Source: Luzula sylvatica
Lineage: Eukaryota; Streptophyta; Magnoliopsida; Poales; Juncaceae
DNA: 64,000 nt
Direction of reading: 5' to 3'
NCBI GenBank assembly: GCA_946800325.1
Contig: OX326961.1
Location: 53,611,793 to 53,675,792 of the forward strand
Positions 55,819-64,000 of the stretch are shown here, piece after piece (position 1 is the first letter of the stretch; each line of letters opens with the position of its first letter). Position numbers and translations under genes: made by a program. The notes beneath the pieces were generated by a model. It worked only from the letters and a program-made list of their open reading frames with translations. It was not told the DNA's origin and did no database searches.

Positions 55819-56640
55819 TTCTTCAAGAGTAGAAATTAATTGACCTAAAATTCAATTAAGATTTAGAAGCTATCCAAAAAAAGATCAATCTGATTTGTAT
55901 TATTACGCCAGTATCCTCTCTGTTATTATCTGATTGGTGTTAGTATAATTATTCAGGCCTAAAATATAATTTTGTTTCAAACTGAAACTAGGACCATATC
56001 ATAAAAAAGGAAAATAAATAAATTTGGAATCAAGATAGAAATAATAAAAAAGGATCAAGCTATGATAAAAAAAAACAAAATCTAACCGTACCTTGAAGGA
56101 AGCTTAAGCTCTGATAATAGAGGAAACCCTAATCGTTGTTGCGGAAGACTCAAAATTGTTAAATCTACAAAAGAGAAGAGAAGATTGAAAAAGTAAGCCA
56201 AGTTTCACTTTCGGTCTTGACTTGTTTTTTGGATGTCCCTAGATGGTTGTACATGAAAAAAAAGGGACAAATTCTTTCTGGCTATTGATGACATGTGATT
56301 AAAAATGAGACTAAATAGACCTTAATTATTTACTGAATTTTCTGTTTACTTGTCCTTTATATGCCTGAACAGGATTAGGTATTTCGATTCCGGAGTTTTA
56401 GTGGGTCTTAGGGTTTACATAGGTATTACATGCAAGAATCTTATTCTGTATTTTAAGCATAAGAGTCATATTAAGGAATTTATATTCCTAGTTTTAGCAG
56501 AGGTGTTTAGTTATATTATATTATTATAGAAATACTGGTTAGTGTCAAAGTAGGGTTAATCTCTAATAGAGGACGTAAACACTTTAAATTAATTAAATAA
56601 TAGACCACTCCTCACAGCTTCTTCTCGCCAATTGGGACGG
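55819..56640 (-). promoter_or_regulatory. Upstream region of GRAS-2B and start of the third gene unit
   Basis: No coding gene. Leader donor-like CTTCAAG|GTACGG near 56090 (minus strand). At 56358-56480 lies the single-copy version of the segment duplicated around element F and of the Tourist target. From 56480 on it matches 18770 and 42090, the left part of a gene unit. Confidence 0.6.
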
Positions 56641-56864
56641 ATCGGGACGGACGAATTATTCGGTAGCGACGGACCTGCAGAACTTGATAATGTCTCCACT
56701 TTCACACCCGATGAACATGTCCCAGATGGATCGGATGCAGTCGCAAGAACTGCATCACACTCCGACGAGATATCAGCCGACGTCCTCGTCACAGCAGAGG
56801 CCGTACCGCCCCATCCCGTCATCTTCGCAAACGAATAATTGGACGGTATATCTTCCAATTTAAT

Positions 56865-56867
<3 letters not shown>

Positions 56868-56959
<92 letters not shown>
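56868..56959. repeat. (AT)n microsatellite
   Basis: About 46 uninterrupted TA units. Ile/Tyr-repeat ORFs across it are artefacts. Confidence 0.98.
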
Positions 56960-56960
<1 letters not shown>

Positions 56961-57616
56961 TTTCAACATGCATGTCATTACAATTTTGTGTATCTTCTAA
57001 TTTTAGGGCATGTTGGGATGTCCGTTTTTCTCGCCCAATGATGACGAAGCTATGAATTTCTAGAGCTACGATTTGGTTTGTAAAATTGTGCGTTGGATTT
57101 TATGTTTGTGTATTTGGTTGTATGTTTGTGAACTTGGTTGTATGTTTTGTGCGTTGGATTTGTGTGTGAATTTTCTGGGATTTGTGTTTGTGGTTGAATT
57201 TGCGCGTAGGACTTGTGTTTGTGAGTTTGTGTATTTGGTTGTTTGTTCAATTTGCGCGTAGGATTTATGTTTGTGAGTTTGTGTATTTGGTTGTATGTTC
57301 ACTTTGCATGTATGATTTATGTTTCTAAGTTTGCGTATTTGGTTGTATGATGAGTTTGTATATAATAATATTAATTATTTATATAATTAATAATTAATAT
57401 AATTATTTATATAATATAATTAATTATGAATTATTTATATAATAATTAATTATGAATTATTTATAATATATAATTAATATAATAGATAATTAATAATCAA
57501 TAGAATTTTAAAATTAATATTATATATAATTAATTTATATAATTCATAATTAATATTATATATAATTAATTATTTATATTAATAATCAATAGCAGCATTA
57601 TATACATTAATATAAT

Positions 57617-57850
57617 TTATCGAGTTGTAGGGTCGGCCCGCCCCAATAGGGATGCTAGTTGTAGGGTCCGCCCGCCCCAATAGGGATGCGAGTTGTAGGG
57701 TCGGCCCGCCCCAATAGGGATGCTAGTTGTAGGGTCGGCCCGCCCCTTTAAGCATCTGCTATTCGTACTGACACCATCCAGATCTGACACCCTTGTAGGG
57801 TCGGCCCGCCCCTTTAATACCCGCCCCAAATCTCTTATAGGGTCGGCCCG
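57617..57850. repeat. GC-rich subterminal tandem repeats (GTAGGGTCGGCCCGCCCC)
   Basis: The motif GTAGGGTCGGCCCGCCCC recurs about six times, first in a ~36-bp unit with AATAGGGATGC and AGTT, then more spaced. The island is very GC-rich inside AT-rich DNA. Its position just inside a CACTA-like terminus fits the transposase-binding subterminal repeats of that superfamily (family knowledge). Confidence 0.85.
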
Positions 57851-57982
57851 CCCCAGACAGGAACGCAGTCTTTAGGGACGACGTTTTTGGGTCGCCTGGC
57901 TGCCCCAAAATCCTTTAGGGACGGTTTTCAGCCCTTATTGGGTCATCTTTGGCTGCCCCAAATGAACAGATGTGTTGTAGTG

Positions 57983-58263
57983 CAAGCAAGTTGGGAATAA
58001 GCCTCATGTAGAGCATTTGAAATTCCTACTTAGGTTTGCAAATTACTAATCATCAATTGTTGCAAAATCATTTTGATCTGTTCCATTTTTATGTGATGCA
58101 AAACGAATGAAGTTCTGGAAAATTTTCAGCTAATCTCATTCCAATCCAATCTGAATTCCAAAAATGTATTAAACTTTCATTTGTAATTTCAATTTCACAC
58201 TTGAATTGAAAAAGTCATACAATTTGGTCATCATTCCAAATTATGAATATCTAGGATTGTATT
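57983..58263. other. Intergenic host DNA of the third gene unit
   Basis: Matches 43060-43320 and 18930-19190. No gene. Confidence 0.7.
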
Positions 58264-59031
58264 CAGGGGTGTCCACGGTTTGAATCCGGTTTGTGGTCAT
58301 ACCAAATCTATATCCATATTATTTTCCGGATACGAAATTATTCGGATCCGGATATGGTTCTGATTCGGATATAAATGAATACGAATATGATTCGGATATT
58401 GTCGGATACGAATACGGATACGGTTTTCATTTTCGGATATTAAAACGGATACTATGTTATATGATTATTTTTTAACTATAAATATATATAATTTGTTAAT
58501 TTCTCGGCACCTTGACTTTGAATTACAACATAAAGGAACCGACTGCTAAACCAGAGATTCCAGACTTGTACATTAATAAGTCATCAATGGTACTTGTCAA
58601 AAAGTTCCCCACATTCATTGCCCAGAGGTTAAAGCCGTACTCAAATTCACCTTCCCTGCTCTACCTATAGCAGCCAGTCAAGATATTAGTTCTTGCTGAA
58701 TGGAGATAAGACATTTGAGAACTGAATTTACTAAAGTAATGAAAAGAAAGGCAAAGACAATTACTACCTACTTCCCCGAGTCCTATGTGTACTAATTCCA
58801 GTACTCAATTCCGGATACTCGAATCCAACTCCGAGTATCTGGATCCTAAAAATATACAGATCCGGCCCATACAACAAAATCGAATATCGGATCTGATTCC
58901 GGATTCAAAAATTAGTAGCCATATCCATATCCGGATTCATTCGGATCCGGTTACTTTTTTCGAATCCGGATATTTTTTTTCAGATACGGGATAGGTTGGT
59001 TCAGCCAATGCTCACAGCATTGACACCCCTA
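58264..59031. mobile_element. hAT-like MITE, copy 2, with an extra internal segment
   Basis: Ends CAGGGGTGTCC and TTGACACCCCTA. Flanks ATTGTATT (58256-58263) and CGTGTATT (59032-59039) are a decayed 8-bp duplication. The empty site is at about 19190 (ACGATTGTATTTCATC). Between about 58502 and 58795 it holds sequence (CTCGGCACCTTGACTTTG...) not found in copy 1. Confidence 0.8.
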
Positions 59032-59130
59032 CGTGTATTACATTTCCTCTAGCCAGTACTTGTGCATTTCATCTAGTAAAATTCTTCCAAGAGTTGTTCC
59101 CCCTGCCTAGAATACTTTCATACGACGAGT

Positions 59131-61215
59131 TGGTTCAGCAAAGCAGTAACAGGCCACACACAACAGCAAATACTATCACATATGGGCACCCAAACGGCCC
59201 AAGAAGAAGAAAAGTACCTTGGAGCTGTGATATCCAAACAAGGAAAAATCAAACAAAACCACATAATAGAAAAGGTACAAAACAGGTTATCGGGATGGAA
59301 ATCCCAAATCTTAAGCCAAGCAGGAAGAATCACCTTAATCAAATCAGTAATCGAAGCACTACCTACATACCTAATGGCAACAACCATCCTACCCAAAGGA
59401 ATAACAAACAGACTCACTCAAATAACGCGACGATTTTTTTGGGGAAAAATGGACGGGAAATTCCTGGCAATGATCAGCTGGGAAAAAATGGAGAAGCCAA
59501 AATGCGAGGGAGGACTCGGTTTCAAGTCTATCGAGCTGTTCAATAAATCCATTTTCCTTAAAAATACATGGACTTTAGCAACCAATGAAGGCCCAACATG
59601 GACAAAAATAATAAAGTCCAAATACTTTCCTCAAACAACTTTCTGGGCCACGAAAAGAAAAAGAAAATGCTCAACTTTCTGGAAACATAACATAACCCTC
59701 AGAGAAGAACTTGAAGGAAATATCTGGTGGAAAATCGGAGACGGAAACGACTGCCCAGCAATGGGCCACCCCTGGATAGATGGATGGAAAAATCACAACC
59801 CAAAAACCAACACACAACGATCAACAAAAGTGGCAGACTTAAGAGATGAAACACAGACACACTGGAACACACACGCAATTCTCGAAGTTTTCGACACGAC
59901 AACCACATTACAAATAATCAACCAAACAAACTTCCAACACTCACCACATCTACCAGATAAGCCAATATGGACACCCTCTACATCTGGGAAATTCACGGTT
60001 AAGAGTGCATACTCCGTTCTGCAAGACAAATACAAACCACAAACACAAACCAATAACGAGAAAACATACCTAATCAATAAGATATGGAGTAACAAAAACA
60101 CTCAACCAAAAGTACAATTACTGGCATGGAAACTCATCATGGATGCACTACCAACCGCGTACAAATTACATAAAACGATTACCACGATTAACCCATATTG
60201 CCAGAGGTGCAAAAGACATATAGAAGATACCAACCACCTATTCTTTCACTGCGATTTTTCACGAAGAGCCTGGTTTATCTCCACCCTATCAATACACTCA
60301 CAAAACCTGACAGATACACCCCAAAAAAACCTTCACACCCTATTCTCTACCGCAAACGACGACCAGCAAACAACAATACTACACGTAATCTGGGAACTAT
60401 GGAGAGACCGATGCCAAGTCCTGTACCAATGCAAAAAACCAAACCCAATTAGATGCATTGTGTTAGCACAATCATACTCTACTCACACACTGCCACAAAC
60501 TAAACAAATTCAGGTACAAGAAGATCTTACCACAATTTACGACACAAAGTGCTGGATAGATGGAGCATGGACGGTCTCAGATGAGGGCGGAATCGGATAC
60601 ATAATCATCACTGGAGAGGAACTAATTGAATACGGAGCACAACCGATCAAGACATCAAGCCCTATGGAAACGGAGGCGGAGGCCCTGCTACTGGCAATCA
60701 ACAGAACACAGGCCAATGGAATCAGCAAGGCGACAATCTTCACCGACAACCTCAACCTAGCAGCATACATCCACTCGCCTGGATCACCAACAGACGTGCC
60801 GGACTGGAGAGCATACGAATCACTTACGAGTTGCAGAAGATTAATGGTAAGCCAACCAAATCTGTCAATAAGATACATACCAAGACAGAATAACACAATC
60901 GCCGACGAGCTAGCAAAAGAAGCCAGAAGACACGGTCTCCCAATACGAGAAACCACATACCCTCTCCGGCAACCACCAAAATCAGGAATCGGCTAGGAAA
61001 AAGATCGGCATAATATGAGCCACAAGTCCATGCACCCCAAGTGTTTGATGATATGCACTACATTTTAGAAAACTATGTTTGTTATTATGGGGTTTTGTTT
61101 ATCCAGTTTTGTTTATTTTATTTCTTCTAAATTCAGTACTGTACCAGACACATTGATTTCGTTTTTGTTTTTATTAATATAAGCCCACGGGCCTTTATCC
61201 CAGCAAAAAAAAAAA
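59131..61215 (+). mobile_element. 5'-truncated LINE with RNase H
   Basis: Flanked by a perfect 17-bp target duplication, ACTTTCATACGACGAGT (59114-59130 and 61216-61232), with an A-rich tail (61204-61215) next to the right copy. The uninterrupted target is at 19287 and 43970. 2085 bp, only the 3' part of a LINE. Confidence 0.94.
59182..60996 (+). CDS. LINE pol C-terminal part: RT end, zinc-binding region and RNase H
   Basis: 604 codons in one open frame, 5'-truncated (the apparent first Met is arbitrary). It begins in the end of RT (KYLGAVISKQGKI, RLSGWKSQILSQAGRITLIKS). It continues through a plant LINE region with CQRCKRHIEDTNHLFFHCDFSRRAWF (zf-RVT) and ends in an RNase H domain with Asp in WIDGAW, Glu in METEAEALLLAI, Asp in TIFTDNLNLAA and Asp in NTIADELAKEAR, so all four catalytic residues are present. 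Codon usage is A/C-rich, unlike the LINE at 44862, so the two belong to different families. Confidence 0.88.
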   Translation: MGTQTAQEEEKYLGAVISKQGKIKQNHIIEKVQNRLSGWKSQILSQAGRITLIKSVIEALPTYLMATTILPKGITNRLTQITRRFFWGKMDGKFLAMISWEKMEKPKCEGGLGFKSIELFNKSIFLKNTWTLATNEGPTWTKIIKSKYFPQTTFWATKRKRKCSTFWKHNITLREELEGNIWWKIGDGNDCPAMGHPWIDGWKNHNPKTNTQRSTKVADLRDETQTHWNTHAILEVFDTTTTLQIINQTNFQHSPHLPDKPIWTPSTSGKFTVKSAYSVLQDKYKPQTQTNNEKTYLINKIWSNKNTQPKVQLLAWKLIMDALPTAYKLHKTITTINPYCQRCKRHIEDTNHLFFHCDFSRRAWFISTLSIHSQNLTDTPQKNLHTLFSTANDDQQTTILHVIWELWRDRCQVLYQCKKPNPIRCIVLAQSYSTHTLPQTKQIQVQEDLTTIYDTKCWIDGAWTVSDEGGIGYIIITGEELIEYGAQPIKTSSPMETEAEALLLAINRTQANGISKATIFTDNLNLAAYIHSPGSPTDVPDWRAYESLTSCRRLMVSQPNLSIRYIPRQNNTIADELAKEARRHGLPIRETTYPLRQPPKSGIG

Positions 61216-61232
61216 ACTTTCATACGACGAGT

Positions 61233-61723
61233 GGGGTGACGGCGAGTTCGTGATCTTTTGAACCTGGCGCGACATGGTAAAAATTTGGGTGGGTCTCCTC
61301 TCAATTTGGGGGGTGTAAATTGGCCCAGGATAATATTTTGGGTTTTTTTTAATAATATGTACATACATAACAAAATGGATAACAAAATGGAGGTACGTAA
61401 ATGCCAACCGAGTTCTTATATTGGGTCGAGCCTGACCATAGACTAGGTAGAGCAAGTTAAATCGCTTACTAATCCTACAACAAACTATGTGCATATTTTT
61501 CCTGTTGTCAATATATTAAAAGACTTGCAATTTTTTCAAATAAAACAAATTCATGAATACAATTTCACTATATAAATTCAAATTTATGGCAAGAAAATTA
61601 TCAAACAGAATGAAAAAAAAACATATTTTATTGCAAAGCTTATAAAGCTTCCAGCACTTGCACAATACTCACACAGATACAGATTGATAGTTCACTACTA
61701 TTATCTTAGATATATGTACAAAT
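61233..61723 (-). other. 3' flank of GRAS-3A
   Basis: Matches 19290-19764 and 43975-44340. No gene; probably contains the transcript end, but no poly(A) signal can be chosen with confidence. Confidence 0.55.
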
Positions 61724-63511
61724 TTAACAATTTGTTTGTCTTGGATGCCATGTCGAAAAAGCACTCATCACCCGTCCCTTCCATCCGAGAAGCAGATATT
61801 CATTATCATTCTCGACAAAAAAATCCTTATTGTAAACTTCTCTCATCTTATTCTTGATTTTCTTGAATATTGCTTGATCTAGACGAAACTGTTCAAATCC
61901 TGCTCTCGAGTTCCTGCAATGCCATTGCTTATACGTTTCTGGCCGTACAAACCTTTCCGAACCCTCACATGCTATCGCATTAATCGCCATAGGACCCCAT
62001 ATATTTTTTTCTAAGAACCATCTTTGTTTATTGTCTTGTGGTATGGTAGCCTCATAAATATCGAATACTGCAGAGAGAAAAAGTAGCATTTGCTTAAAAC
62101 GATCGACAAAAAACAAACCATTAAATGACGCATTGATAATTGTTTGATTGAAAACGTGTGGGTTCATCTGCCTTATAATATCAAGAACTCGATTTTTAGG
62201 ATTGTACGTTAAATCTGTTTCGTCCCCAATATTTTCTAAACCATGGAAACAATTCACAATAAGCACCTCGTCTTTCTCAATGTTGAGATCTTCGACATGA
62301 ATTTCATCCCATTTTGTACATATCCCTCTATACTCAAGAGGCACACCAAAAGTTCTTGAGAAACCCGCAAACTTCCGGCTCATCACTTCAAATCGTTGCG
62401 CAGTTGTGGAACTTGATTCAAAAGATTCGATATTTGTTATTCGAAGTTTTAGAGGCCCCCCTTCCCTTTTAGAGAGTGCATGAATTAGACATGGACAAGT
62501 AAAGCCAAATTCAGGGCCAAAATTTATGATATGTAATTTTGATGCCTTTCTGGTTGCGTTAAGAATTGTATCGTTGGTGAAGTATTGGGAAGCCATTAAA
62601 ATCGGAGACGATAATAAAAAGATGCGTACACGATCTAAGAATTCTGTCATATTAACTGGTGGAGCCATATGTGGTTTCAAGAGGTCATTATTAGTTCCAT
62701 TTAAACGAGCTTCGAGTCCTTTGACCAAAATGTGGGTCATTCTCTGCACTCCGTCTCCGTCAGGAGAAGAGTGCTTCCTTATCTGCTTTATTAATTGATT
62801 AGCATGTTGATTATCGTTAATTGATATTGCTTGTGAACAATAGATAAGAAGAGTTCTGAGATCAACTAAACTCTCACGGGTTTCTGTCTTACTTCGTGAA
62901 TTCTTTCGATTCTGCATGATTTCACGAAGACGAAGGGCTTCTTTTGCAAATTGTTCTTCGTGCAAAAAAAATACTTTATCAATCACCACTTCTTGGTTCT
63001 CAAAATAAAGCACAGAAATTTTACACTTCCGTCCCTCCACGAGGGACAAGTCCTCACAATTTGTGTGCTTTTTACCCTTGAACCTCACGAGATCCTTATC
63101 TTTTACCTCGCATTTGTTTGACTTCCTTCCAACTGAATTACCATTCTTTTTGGCATGTAAATCAATGGCCAATTTGTTTTCATTAATACTGGGGAGGAAC
63201 TTCATTCCTTCTTCGTACCCTTTCTCGAATTGTAAAGCGGGTAAGCCAATCTGATGAGAGCCCGGGAAGCGACCAATTGACCCCGAAAAACCGTGAGGGC
63301 AGTTTGGATGTGGTAAGTTACTCAGTGAAGATAGATAATTTTGTCCAAGAATATCATAAAACGATTTCTCGATTGTTTGAAGAGCCGCCTCCGTAGGATA
63401 TACATCATCATTTTCGTTGTTGGTATCTTCGAAAAGTATCGTGCTTATGTTTTGCAATGCTTCATCTGTGGTTATCTTGCAAATGCCGTGGTTGGAAGAA
63501 AATCGTTCCAT
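61724..63511 (-). CDS. GRAS-3A: LISCL-type GRAS (SCARECROW-like) transcription regulator, only uninterrupted copy
   Basis: 595 residues from Met at 63511. This start is shared with the other copies (MER...); an upstream in-frame ATG at 63559 falls in the predicted leader intron. The variable N-terminus has the LISCL motif YEEGMKFLPSI (about 99-109). The GRAS domain starts near 214: heptad I (SLVDLRTLLIYCSQAISIND), VHIID-like LHIINFG (326-332, Asn in place of the usual Asp), heptad II (372-405), the PFYRE-equivalent RVLDIIRQMNPHVF (441-454), and SAW (ACEGSERFVRPETYKQWHC, LLLGWKGRVMSAFSTWHP). LISCL proteins act in the nucleus as transcription co-regulators, some in stress or xenobiotic response (family knowledge). 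Expression and function here are unknown. The VHIID change leaves open whether it acts normally. Confidence 0.9.
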   Translation of the reverse strand: MERFSSNHGICKITTDEALQNISTILFEDTNNENDDVYPTEAALQTIEKSFYDILGQNYLSSLSNLPHPNCPHGFSGSIGRFPGSHQIGLPALQFEKGYEEGMKFLPSINENKLAIDLHAKKNGNSVGRKSNKCEVKDKDLVRFKGKKHTNCEDLSLVEGRKCKISVLYFENQEVVIDKVFFLHEEQFAKEALRLREIMQNRKNSRSKTETRESLVDLRTLLIYCSQAISINDNQHANQLIKQIRKHSSPDGDGVQRMTHILVKGLEARLNGTNNDLLKPHMAPPVNMTEFLDRVRIFLLSSPILMASQYFTNDTILNATRKASKLHIINFGPEFGFTCPCLIHALSKREGGPLKLRITNIESFESSSTTAQRFEVMSRKFAGFSRTFGVPLEYRGICTKWDEIHVEDLNIEKDEVLIVNCFHGLENIGDETDLTYNPKNRVLDIIRQMNPHVFNQTIINASFNGLFFVDRFKQMLLFLSAVFDIYEATIPQDNKQRWFLEKNIWGPMAINAIACEGSERFVRPETYKQWHCRNSRAGFEQFRLDQAIFKKIKNKMREVYNKDFFVENDNEYLLLGWKGRVMSAFSTWHPRQTNC

Positions 63512-64000
63512 TTCTTCAAAAGAAAAAAACCAGATTGACCTAAAATTCAGAGTTATCATTAAAAGTTGGTCATTGCAATTGAACTTACAAACACGTGTTG
63601 TTTACTATTGTCGAACCTGGTTTTACTGGTTTTTAGGTTTACCGGTGTCGATACAATTAGTTTGTTCACTTTTAGATAAATAACTTTGGTTGTCAGAAAA
63701 ATCATTGTCTAAGGACTTTGGCAAGCTGAGTAAAAGAAGAGCTAATATCAGAAGAAGAAAAAAATCAAAAAGATGTACCTTGAAGGAACTCTTGAAGGGT
63801 TCCTTATGGAAATCGCCGTAATGATATTTGATTTAAATTGTGCAGATGCTATAGAAAAAAGCAGTCACAACAACAGAGAGCTTCAATTTAAATAAAAGAA
63901 GAAAAAAAAAATGAATGGTCCTCAAAGAAGATTGAAAAGTAAACCAAGTTTCACTTTCGGTGTTGACTTGACTTATTTTTTTGGATATCCACAGATGGTT
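63512..64000 (-). promoter_or_regulatory. 5' leader of GRAS-3A with predicted intron (63778-63514)
   Basis: On the minus strand a donor CTTCAAG|GTACATC at 63778 and an acceptor TTTGAAG ending at 63514, two bases before the ATG, bound a 265-nt T-rich intron. Both sites are conserved in GRAS-1A (25229, about 21556), GRAS-2A (48140) and GRAS-2B (56090). The upstream exon includes AATTTAAATCAAATATC and further leader sequence to the window edge. Splicing is predicted, not shown. Confidence 0.5.

Larger units (their letters stand above)
56641..57982. mobile_element. CACTA-like DNA transposon remnant
   Basis: The right end reads CAGATGTGTTGTAGTG (57967-57982), the inverse of the CACTACAACA start of CACTA elements. 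The host sequence (CAAGCAAGTTGGG) resumes right after. Subterminal tandem repeats precede it (57617-57850). No matching CACTACA left end was found near 56641, so the element is probably truncated. At 56700-56840 a frame reading MSQMDRMQSQELHHTPTRYQ then SSSQQRPYRP looks like a fragment of a Gln-rich protein. A long AT run (56868-56959) and AT-rich DNA (57350-57610) fill the rest. Confidence 0.65.

Noticed and set aside
56589..56978. ORF beginning with a long Ile-Tyr run
   Set aside because: It is read across the (AT)n tract on the opposite strand to the Gln-rich fragment, so there is no support for a protein.
63512..63559. Upstream in-frame ATG of GRAS-3A (MITLNFRS...)
   Set aside because: It falls inside the predicted leader intron and is not shared by the other copies, which start at MER.
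1..64000. tRNA, rRNA or organelle-derived sequence
   Set aside because: None was recognised by eye; only tRNA-complementary primer-binding sites were found.

Overview
The window is nuclear DNA of a flowering plant, probably a eudicot. Evidence: plant-type GRAS transcription-factor genes, Ty1/copia and L1-type elements with plant hallmarks (tRNA-Met-type primer sites, LTRs of TG...CA form), a Helitron, Tourist, hAT and CACTA-like DNA transposons, AT-rich intergenic DNA and long AT and ATC microsatellites. No bacterial gene, rRNA or tRNA gene was seen. The species cannot be named from the sequence.

Region 1-18616 is a stack of LTR retrotransposons inserted into one another. Element A (2592-10173, minus strand, GGAAG target duplication) sits inside its relative element B (plus strand, entering from the left edge and ending at 13058). 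B sits inside the pol gene of copia element C (13059-16632). C sits inside the pol gene of copia element D (16633-18616). A and B carry only a gag remnant and a second ORF resembling a plant 'putative transposon protein'. They have no reverse transcriptase, so they look non-autonomous. Their LTRs and internal regions hold dense arrays of short palindromes (CGTTATAACG or CGTTCGAACG cores) just upstream of the TATA box.

Region 18617-64000 is a tandem array of five LISCL-type GRAS genes, all on the minus strand and alternating between two subtypes (A-B-A-B-A). This implies duplication of a two-gene unit of about 6-7 kb. Each copy has a different fate. GRAS-1A (19765-21553) is frameshifted. GRAS-1B (26162-32509) is split by a 4.46-kb Helitron. 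GRAS-2A (44344-47769) has a deletion and a 5'-truncated LINE. GRAS-2B (49217-55818) is split by an apparently complete, very young copia element (50828-55558). Only GRAS-3A (61724-63511) is uninterrupted. In both GRAS-1B and GRAS-2B the reading frame is continuous once the insertion is discounted.

The intergenic DNA is also full of insertions: a copia deletion derivative lacking RT (21707-25072), a decayed copia fragment flanked by a ~110-bp host duplication (33430-37870), a Tourist-like element (37995-42085) holding a hAT-like element (38110-39778) that holds a solo LTR (38678-39638), a Tourist MITE (42203-43022), two hAT-like elements (43324-43962, 58264-59031), a CACTA-like end with GC-rich tandem repeats (to 57982), and a second truncated LINE (59131-61215). 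The five related gene copies give empty-site sequence for many insertions, so most boundaries can be set to the base.
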